DNA from: Euryarchaeota archaeon UBA346
Lineage (GTDB): Archaea; Thermoplasmatota; E2; DHVEG-1
Assembly (NCBI GenBank): GCA_002496355.1
Contig: DAJP01000002.1
Coordinates: 18,251 to 33,909, forward strand
DNA: 15,659 nucleotides
Direction: 5' to 3'
Below are positions 5,931 through 12,045 of this stretch, piece by piece. The notes beneath the pieces are model-generated. The model made no database searches. It had not been told where the DNA came from and worked only from the letters and a program-made list of their open reading frames with translations. Position numbers and translations under genes: made by a program. Every line of letters starts with the position of its first letter. The stretch's first letter is position 1.

Positions 5931-7197
5931 ACACCGTGACAACAATATTATTGACTAAAAAAAGAGCCACCTTTGTTTTTCCCAGTCTTTGTTCTTTTGG
6001 CAGATGCCGCTGGTTAGCCCAAAGGGCGCCCCATCCAAGCAACCACATGCCAAACACACCTGTGAGAAGGAGATAAATGGTCATCAGAATAATTGGTTTT
6101 TGAATGAACATGAGCGGAACGCTAACGAATAGAAGATAGATTAGAATGTAAGCTTGAAACCGTTTGAAACTTACTTTTTGAGCACGGGCGCTCAGTGGAT
6201 CAAGCCAGGCTTTGATCATGCGAGGGGTTGCATCCATCCCTGCGTAAATCGACCCACCGATGACCACAACCATGGCAATCGGGTACAAATAATACCCGAC
6301 AAACGGGCTGATGACCTCATAGATGCTCTGTTGTTGTGAGATAAGATCAACACCATTGGGCACGAGATGATTTTGTCCTAGGATGACGACCCCTGCGGCA
6401 AGAAACGCGATCATAAAAATTGCGACAACAATAAAGGAAACCAAAAGGTCAATCTTAACCCCCGCTAAGATTTCAGATTTTAACGCAACCTTTTTTTCAT
6501 GAACCCGTAAGCGCCACCAGGAGATATATGCCGTGAAATCAGCATATGCCCCATGCATAGTGCCATAGATGGCGGCTAATTGTAACATGACGGGGACCGC
6601 GATGATGTCCTCAGCAGTCACCCAGGGTGCGACCGTGGGTATCTGAGGGGTAAACAATCCCTTCAGGATGGCGATCCAATCAGGATGAACGACGGCAACC
6701 GCAATGACAGCACCGATAGAAAGAAATACCACGAATACGAGTTGGATTTTCTCAATGATTCTATAGGAACTGATTAACCCGAGTAGCGCAATTGCTAACC
6801 CAAGACCAGCCCCCCAGATGATAAAATCTCCAGTCCCCGTAAACAGGGTGATGACGTTCCCAAGTATGGTTAGAAACGTGGCAATCATAAAAGGGAGCAA
6901 TGCAAACCCTATGATGAGAGAGATGATATTGATCCATCCGCATGGTCGTACTCTGGCAAACAGACTCATTATATGCTCTCCGGATAATAAAGAATATCGG
7001 GTCGCAAGATACGCGGTCAGTCCTTTGGTTATCAGCGCAAAGGTAATGATCCACAATGCAGAGTATAGAGGGACAGCCCATGCACCAATCCTCGGAGCAA
7101 GGACGATATCCCCCGCGCCAACGCTCATGCAGGCGATAACAGCACCTGGACCAAAATATTTTAGATAACTCAGATATTGGCGCGCGGTTTTCTGCAT
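5902..7197 (-). CDS. Nramp-like (SLC11-related) membrane transporter without DPGN
   Basis: This 431-residue polytopic membrane protein has about 11 hydrophobic segments. The N-terminus (YFGPGAVIACMSVGAGD) matches the first helix of Nramp/MntH transporters (GPG...DPGN). The metal-binding DPGN motif is GAGD here (27-30). The helix 6 region has GTMHGAYADF (212-221) where Nramp proteins have MPH. With these ligands changed, plain Mn or Fe transport is doubtful. A different ion or organic solute within the LeuT/APC fold is possible. The ATG directly abuts the TGase2 stop (TAA then ATG), so the gene is the last of a coupled three-gene operon. The 3' end overlaps the convergent SDR gene by 29 bases. 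Family assignment is fairly sure; substrate is not. Confidence 0.75.
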   Translation of the reverse strand: MQKTARQYLSYLKYFGPGAVIACMSVGAGDIVLAPRIGAWAVPLYSALWIITFALITKGLTAYLATRYSLLSGEHIMSLFARVRPCGWINIISLIIGFALLPFMIATFLTILGNVITLFTGTGDFIIWGAGLGLAIALLGLISSYRIIEKIQLVFVVFLSIGAVIAVAVVHPDWIAILKGLFTPQIPTVAPWVTAEDIIAVPVMLQLAAIYGTMHGAYADFTAYISWWRLRVHEKKVALKSEILAGVKIDLLVSFIVVAIFMIAFLAAGVVILGQNHLVPNGVDLISQQQSIYEVISPFVGYYLYPIAMVVVIGGSIYAGMDATPRMIKAWLDPLSARAQKVSFKRFQAYILIYLLFVSVPLMFIQKPIILMTIYLLLTGVFGMWLLGWGALWANQRHLPKEQRLGKTKVALFLVNNIVVTVFIVLILVIR

Positions 7198-8181
7198 TTA
7201 CTGATCCTCAAAGATGATACTATCATGGTTCTTTAACAGTTCATTTTTAATCGTTTCCTGCCTTCGTCTCTTTCGTGCCTCTGCGTCATAGGCTGCTTCC
7301 CCGCCCGCTTGCTCAATGGTCTTTCTACCTTTCTCAATTTGTTCTAAAATCCCGATATTGATTCCAGCAACGGAGCTTGGTACAAGATGTTTCATCAAAA
7401 TTCTTGAAGGAATCCCAAGTCCAAGAGGGATGGATTCTCTGTCGAAGAGAGTCCCGGGTATTGGGAATAACCAGAGTCCTGCGGAGTCTTCCCCTAATTT
7501 TGTGACAGGGATCCAGGATGCTGCTTGACGTTGTGGCTCCGCACCGACATCCGCGGTGATCCATTTCCCATCGATAAACACCTCACCTTCACCATGGAGT
7601 AAGAAAAACCCCATGGCATCGTACCACTGTTTCATGAGCGGTGCATGATCAAGAGCTGGCGCTATCCAATTATCCAGCATGGTGAGAGCGAAAAACTTGT
7701 ATCGCGCCGGGATACCTCCAGCACGGCATAAGGCGATAAATACGGATATCTTATGTAAACAGGTCCCAGTGCCTCGATGTATAATCTGATCAACATCATC
7801 CATGGGGATGATTTCAAGGATGATTTTTCTTTTCGCAAATTCAAATGCAGCTTCAGCAAACTCCCTTTGTGTCTTTTGGTACGCCCCAAGTTGATGTGCC
7901 AATGCGATAATCTCAGGTTCCTGACAGTTACAAAACAATGTTGGTCTCAGATATTTTTCTTCTGAGATGCAACTTTTCATTTCAGGTGAATATGTTGGAA
8001 TCGTATATGAGGGGGTTGGTCGAATATAGACGTTTTTAGTTGTCTGGTTCTTCAACATCTTAAATGTCCCAAGATTGAACAATAACACCTTCAAAAGGAA
8101 GAAAGCACCCCCGATGTTCATCTTAATCATATGCATTGGGGGAATCATTTCTTTTCGTTTGATTTCCCAGGGTGTCAACAT
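7198..8181 (-). CDS. Cytosolic transglutaminase-like protein with intact triad (TGase2)
   Basis: This 327-residue transglutaminase-fold protein is paralogous to TGase1. Catalytic candidates are Cys141 (RGTGTCLHKIS), His196 (LLHGEGEVF) and Asp211 (ITADVG), with the spacing of the canonical HxWxEV...DGKW...D pattern of transglutaminase-core enzymes. Such enzymes do hydrolysis or acyl transfer through a Cys thioester. No signal peptide is seen. The conserved hydrophobic patch (NIGGAFFLLKVLLF, 22-35) may associate with membrane. It sits four bases after the acyl-ligase stop and its own stop abuts the Nramp-like ATG, so all three genes are probably co-transcribed and coupled. Pairing with an acyl-adenylating enzyme suggests an acyl-amide forming or cleaving role, as for AdmF of andrimid synthesis; this is inference. 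Confidence 0.85.
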   Translation of the reverse strand: MLTPWEIKRKEMIPPMHMIKMNIGGAFFLLKVLLFNLGTFKMLKNQTTKNVYIRPTPSYTIPTYSPEMKSCISEEKYLRPTLFCNCQEPEIIALAHQLGAYQKTQREFAEAAFEFAKRKIILEIIPMDDVDQIIHRGTGTCLHKISVFIALCRAGGIPARYKFFALTMLDNWIAPALDHAPLMKQWYDAMGFFLLHGEGEVFIDGKWITADVGAEPQRQAASWIPVTKLGEDSAGLWLFPIPGTLFDRESIPLGLGIPSRILMKHLVPSSVAGINIGILEQIEKGRKTIEQAGGEAAYDAEARKRRRQETIKNELLKNHDSIIFEDQ

Positions 8182-8185
8182 ACTT

Positions 8186-9565
8186 TTACGAATCCTTGCT
8201 TAAATCAACGGAAAGCATCCGACGGACTTCCTCAGCACATCCACGAATCTCTTCACCAGCAGCTCGTTTAATCTCTGGTTCTAGTACTGGACCAGGACGA
8301 TCACAAACCGGGCAATGCTCCAGCATCCGAACCTTATCCCCTGTCATGAGGAACCCAGGATAGCTAAATGCGGCTGCATCCAGGAACGCGTAGCGTCCCC
8401 ATTCACCGTATCCCATTGGTTTATTTTCGTTGTCGAGGACCATTGGTTTATAATAATTATATGGAGCATGGAGGTAGTGCCCCTCCGGACAATGCGTCAG
8501 CCAACCGTTTCCTTCCACCATCCCATAAAGGTCCACACAGAATTTCTCAGGGATTCCAAGGATTTTTTCGACTTGTTTGCGGAAGTCCACGACAGGGACA
8601 CGGACACCTTCGTATGCTTTCCATCCACCGCCTGTCGCCACGCCACCTCGGTCCCCGAAATCAAAGGACCGACCTTCTTTTTCCAATTTTTTCATCACAA
8701 AAGAGAGAATGAATGGAGCACCGACAATTGCGATTTTGTTCTTCGTTTTCTCTTGGTACTCTAACCAATGGATGATGTTATCAATCATTTTATTCGATTG
8801 TCGTTTTGTCGCATATTTCACAATAGAGCTTTTAATTCCCTTCTGGCTGGTCATCGTCATCTGGATCAATTCGGTGGTGATCTCCCTATCAATGGCGACC
8901 TGTACATCTTGGATTGCATCGAAATAGATGGTGCAGACTTTCCCGGCATAGACATTGGTTTTTTTCGGGTTTGGCATCAACAGGTATCCAAACAGACTCG
9001 GTTCCCATAAGGGATAGATCATGGTGATCACTGATTTTGCTGCTGCGAATTCAGAGGTATAATAGGTTCGTTGATCTCGCGGGATGAACGTATGTCGACC
9101 GCTCGTTCCACTGCTGTAGGCGACTGCCATTCCTGCTTGGTTAAATGCATTGATGACTTCATCGTACGTGGGGTTCTTCTGAGGAATCACAATACGAGGC
9201 AATGACCCCGTGAAAATATTTCCTAACCAGGTGGCAAAATCACGACCCGCTGGATAATCTTTGAAGAAGGTATCAGGGATGAGAGGAATCTTCTCTAAAT
9301 CATCATATGTTTTTATGTCGGCTGGGGAGAAATTTTTCCCTTTGCAGAAGTTCTGATAAATTTTGTTATTGTTATATTGATGCATGAAGGTATGTTTAAT
9401 GGATTTCAATTGCATCTCGCTTGCTTCTTTGAGCGGGACACGGTAGATATCTTCTGTTTTGTAGATGGCGTCATCCGCTGGTGTCCAGACGTCTTTTGAC
9501 GGAAAATATTTTTGCATATGGTCATGAAATTGCTTCATATAGGTGGGAAAATCTCTTGTTGCCAT
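8186..9565 (-). CDS. LuxE-like acyl-protein synthetase / acyl-adenylating enzyme
   Basis: This 459-residue enzyme belongs to the ANL adenylate-forming superfamily and most resembles LuxE acyl-protein synthetases (PF04443). Visible motifs in order are the P-loop YSSGTSGRHTFIPR (150-163), TGGGWK (311-316) as in LuxE, YGMVEGNG (347-354) as the A5-type motif, and MTGD (407-410) as the A8-type motif. CPVC (418-421) follows, then Cys443 near the C-terminus. Family members activate a carboxylic acid with ATP and pass the acyl group to a thiol, which in LuxE is a protein cysteine. No LuxC or LuxD partner is visible. It is the first gene of the operon with TGase2 and the Nramp-like transporter. The ATG at 9565 has GAGG about 10 bases upstream. 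Phenylacetate-CoA-ligase-like activity is an alternative; the acyl substrate is unknown. Confidence 0.8.
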   Translation of the reverse strand: MATRDFPTYMKQFHDHMQKYFPSKDVWTPADDAIYKTEDIYRVPLKEASEMQLKSIKHTFMHQYNNNKIYQNFCKGKNFSPADIKTYDDLEKIPLIPDTFFKDYPAGRDFATWLGNIFTGSLPRIVIPQKNPTYDEVINAFNQAGMAVAYSSGTSGRHTFIPRDQRTYYTSEFAAAKSVITMIYPLWEPSLFGYLLMPNPKKTNVYAGKVCTIYFDAIQDVQVAIDREITTELIQMTMTSQKGIKSSIVKYATKRQSNKMIDNIIHWLEYQEKTKNKIAIVGAPFILSFVMKKLEKEGRSFDFGDRGGVATGGGWKAYEGVRVPVVDFRKQVEKILGIPEKFCVDLYGMVEGNGWLTHCPEGHYLHAPYNYYKPMVLDNENKPMGYGEWGRYAFLDAAAFSYPGFLMTGDKVRMLEHCPVCDRPGPVLEPEIKRAAGEEIRGCAEEVRRMLSVDLSKDS

Positions 9566-9633
9566 GTCAGGTCCTCATGTGTCTGTTTTTTCTATACTCC
9601 CCTTGATGCGTACCTTCGGAGAACAATTACTCT

Positions 9634-9641
9634 CTTTATAA
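9634..9641 (-). promoter_or_regulatory. TATA-like box for the ligase-TGase2-Nramp operon
   Basis: The minus strand reads CGAAAAGTTATAAAG, a BRE-like element followed by TTATAAAG. Transcription would begin near 9612, leaving a leader of about 47 bases with a GAGG ribosome site near the ATG at 9565. Confidence 0.45.
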
Positions 9642-9690
9642 CTTTTCGTCCAGTATTATATTTCAATAGTTTCAACGATCCCTAAAGAAG

Positions 9691-9700
9691 GCTTAAAAGC
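9691..9700 (+). promoter_or_regulatory. TATA-like box for the DUF763 gene, probably leaderless
   Basis: GCTTAAAAGC is preceded by purine-rich AAAGAAG. Transcription would start near 9722, about five bases before the ATG at 9727. No Shine-Dalgarno precedes that ATG, which fits a leaderless mRNA. A second candidate, ATTATATTT near 9654, would give a longer leader. Confidence 0.45.
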
Positions 9701-9726
9701 ACAGGTGACCTTAAGCAGGCCTGTTT

Positions 9727-10878
9727 ATGCGAAAAACAGGAGCCGCAAGTCTACCACTGCATCCAGGAAAGGCACCACGGTGGTTGTTCAAACGAATGGT
9801 CGCGCTTTCAAAGGGCATCTCAGAGGTTCTTATCTACGAGTATGGGACTGATGAGTTTTTACGACGGTTGTCTGATCCGTTCTGGTTTCAGGCGCTATCG
9901 TGTGTTCTTGGGTATGATTGGCATTCATCAGGTACAACAACGGTCACCTGTGGGGCGTTAAAGGAGGCGATTAACCCTCTGGATCTTGGGATTGTTTTGT
10001 GTGGGGGAAAAGGAAACGCGTCACGAAACACTCTGGCTGAAATAGAGGCATCTAGTGATAAGTATAATCTTTCTACGTCGGTTGTCGATCGATTCCAGTA
10101 TTGTAGTCGCATGGCTGCAAAAGTGGATAATGCCGCGATTCAAGATGGTCACACGCTCTATCATCACGTGTTTCTCCTCTCAGAACACAAGAAATGGGCG
10201 GTGATCCAACAAGGGATGAATGGGGAAACGAACTATGCTCGAAGATATCATTGGCTTTCAGAGGATGTACACAATTTCATCTGTGAACCTCATACGACCA
10301 TTATCGGTGATGAGCGGCAAGAATTTGTGTTGGATATGACTGCAAAACAAAGCGTAGCAACACAAAAAATCTCGGTCGACTTGGTAAATGATGACCCTGC
10401 TCATTTACGGCAGGATTGGGCAAACCTGACCCGACATCGGAACCAAAAGACTCTCGATGACTGGAGTCCTTCGAAAAGCAAAGATGGTTCGTTTCCTCAT
10501 CTTGATATGCCGCGGTCCATCAACTGGCGGAAAATGAAGGAAGTCTATGACGTCCAGCCGACCAATTATGAGGGTTTGTTATCGCAGCCTGGGGTCGGTC
10601 CAAGGACGATTCGGGCACTCGCGTTGATCTCAGATCTTATCTATGGAGAAAGACCATCCTGGGAAGACCCGATTCGGTACACGTTCGCCCATGGTGGAAA
10701 AGACGGTGTTCCTCATCCCGTGGATCTCTCTACCTATCAAAGCTCTATTCAGATTTTAGAGGAGGCCATCGCACAAGCGAGACTCGATCAAACTGAGAAA
10801 CTCCATGCATTGAAACGTTTACAAAACCTTGATCCCCCGCTTCCCCTTAATCCATCTAATCTCCACGCCTGTGCATAG
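9727..10878 (+). CDS. DUF763 family protein with helix-hairpin-helix
   Basis: This 383-residue protein begins MRKTGAASLPLHPGKAPRWL, the characteristic start of DUF763 proteins, which are common in archaea and thermophiles and have no settled function. Conserved-looking stretches are SSGTTTVTCGALKEA (67-81), GGKGNASR (93-100) and the histidine-rich GHTLYHHVFL (141-150). Residues 283-306 (LLSQPGVGPRTIRALALISD) form a helix-hairpin-helix of the type that binds DNA non-specifically, and the chain extends to a mostly helical C-terminus. No signal peptide or membrane segment is present. A nucleic-acid role is inferred from the HhH. The gene is divergent from the ligase operon, appears leaderless and stands alone. 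Confidence 0.88.
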   Translation: MRKTGAASLPLHPGKAPRWLFKRMVALSKGISEVLIYEYGTDEFLRRLSDPFWFQALSCVLGYDWHSSGTTTVTCGALKEAINPLDLGIVLCGGKGNASRNTLAEIEASSDKYNLSTSVVDRFQYCSRMAAKVDNAAIQDGHTLYHHVFLLSEHKKWAVIQQGMNGETNYARRYHWLSEDVHNFICEPHTTIIGDERQEFVLDMTAKQSVATQKISVDLVNDDPAHLRQDWANLTRHRNQKTLDDWSPSKSKDGSFPHLDMPRSINWRKMKEVYDVQPTNYEGLLSQPGVGPRTIRALALISDLIYGERPSWEDPIRYTFAHGGKDGVPHPVDLSTYQSSIQILEEAIAQARLDQTEKLHALKRLQNLDPPLPLNPSNLHACA

Positions 10879-10955
10879 CTATTCTTTCAATCCTGTTCCT
10901 GATTGGAACATGTGTATCGTGATTCATTTTTCTGAGTGTTCTCTCAAGCAAAGTC

Positions 10956-10963
10956 TACATATA
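10956..10963 (+). promoter_or_regulatory. TATA-like box for the UPF0104 membrane protein gene
   Basis: TACATATA lies about 35 bases before the ATG at 10995. Transcription would start near 10986, so the leader would be about nine bases. No Shine-Dalgarno is seen. Confidence 0.4.
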
Positions 10964-10994
10964 CCAACGAACTTATACACCCATTTGCGCTCCC

Positions 10995-11954
10995 ATGAAC
11001 TGGAAAAAATTACTTCCTATTGCAGGGATCATCCTCCTTATTTACGTCCTCTGGAGATTCGATGTGGGAAAGATCATCTCTGTGTTTACCACGATCAATC
11101 CTTTTTACATTGCGCTTTCTTTTCTCAGCCTTCCGCTCTATGTTCTAGTCATCAACTTTGAATGGCAAATCCTTCAAAGGAAACAGAACATCCATGTCAG
11201 TTACTGGTACTCCCTGAAGAACTATTTCATCGGGTATTTCTACGGATTCATTACCCCGGGGGGCTTTGGGAACTATCTCCGTGCCCTGTATCTCCGGGAA
11301 GAAAGCAACACACCGCTACCGAAATGCATCTCGAATATCGTGACCTTGAACTCCATTGACCTCATCGCTCTTTTTATCATCAGCTCCATTGGTGGAATAT
11401 TCCTGCTGGGGCGCTATCCGTACCTTCTCATCATCAGCCTGGTCTTCCTGTTTACCGCAACCGCGATTTTCATTTTTTTCCTGCGACAAAGAAAATCTAA
11501 GCAACTGTTCGAAAGGCTCCTTCATACACAAATCTTCCAGACCATCCAACGGTTCATGGACGACCCTATGGAGACTTTCTACGAAGACCTCCCCCGGTTC
11601 AGAGACCTCTGGCTGCCGTTTCTCATCTCCTTTGTTAGTTATGTGATCTTCTTCACAGAATTGTATTTGATCGGTCAACTCTTCGGAATCTCCGTACCGT
11701 ACCTCACCATGTTCTTTATGGTTGCGATTTCAGCGACTGTTGCTGCCATCCCGATTTCTGTTCATGGTGTTGGGACACGGGATGCGACCCTGGTTGCGCT
11801 TCTTTCCATGTATAATATCTCGCCGGAAAAAAGTGTGAGTTTCACATTGTTCTGGTTCACCGTGTTCTGGATTACCCCTAGCATCATCGGTGCGTTCATC
11901 ACTCTACTGGAAAATAAGAAGCTGCCTGAACGAAAAAAGAAACAAATCACATAA
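10995..11954 (+). CDS. LPG-synthase transmembrane / UPF0104 family integral membrane protein
   Basis: This 319-residue protein has about eight hydrophobic helices. It fits the lysylphosphatidylglycerol synthase TM family (PF03706, also called UPF0104 or flippase-like). Two family signatures are clear: YGFITPGGFGNYLRALYL (about 80-97), and near the C-terminal third IPISVHGVGTRDATLVALL, corresponding to the usual P.s.gG.G.rE pattern. It lacks the soluble aminoacyl-transferase domain of bacterial MprF, as is normal for archaeal members. Relatives are thought to move lipid-linked molecules or amphipathic compounds across the membrane; activity here is unknown. The C-terminus is basic (KLPERKKKQIT). 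It precedes the secreted transglutaminase, but that gene has its own TATA box, so they need not share an mRNA. Confidence 0.85.
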   Translation: MNWKKLLPIAGIILLIYVLWRFDVGKIISVFTTINPFYIALSFLSLPLYVLVINFEWQILQRKQNIHVSYWYSLKNYFIGYFYGFITPGGFGNYLRALYLREESNTPLPKCISNIVTLNSIDLIALFIISSIGGIFLLGRYPYLLIISLVFLFTATAIFIFFLRQRKSKQLFERLLHTQIFQTIQRFMDDPMETFYEDLPRFRDLWLPFLISFVSYVIFFTELYLIGQLFGISVPYLTMFFMVAISATVAAIPISVHGVGTRDATLVALLSMYNISPEKSVSFTLFWFTVFWITPSIIGAFITLLENKKLPERKKKQIT

Positions 11955-11999
11955 AAAAAACCAGTCTCATTTTGCCCCTAATACACAGTGCGAAGTCTA

Positions 12000-12007
12000 T
12001 TTATATG
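12000..12007 (+). promoter_or_regulatory. TATA box for the secreted transglutaminase gene
   Basis: TTTATATG follows TCTA and fits an archaeal box A. A start near 12029 would give a short leader that includes the strong ribosome site GGAGG at 12033-12037. This promoter position argues against any start codon upstream of about 12030. Confidence 0.5.
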
Positions 12008-12032
12008 GGAAAAACGTATTTATTTTCTATAA

Positions 12033-12037
12033 GGAGG
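12033..12037 (+). promoter_or_regulatory. Strong Shine-Dalgarno fixing the secreted transglutaminase start
   Basis: AAGGAGG is the best ribosome site in this part of the window. Eight bases after it comes ATT at 12046, in frame with the signal peptide. Four bases after it comes TTG at 12042, which is in a different frame. No ATG or GTG lies at a suitable distance in the coding frame. Confidence 0.6.
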
Positions 12038-12045
12038 TTGCTTGT

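Noticed and set aside
6818..7168. 116-residue plus-strand frame opposite the Nramp-like gene
   Set aside because: It is a shadow frame of a hydrophobic gene and has no independent support.
8315..8764. 149-residue plus-strand frame and others opposite the ligase gene
   Set aside because: These lie opposite the LuxE-like gene, whose motifs are certain. The translations show no domain and no start signals.
11890..12045. Upstream part of the secreted transglutaminase frame from the ATG at 11890
   Set aside because: It overlaps the end of the membrane protein gene, places 52 polar residues before a signal peptide, and precedes the TATA box and GGAGG.
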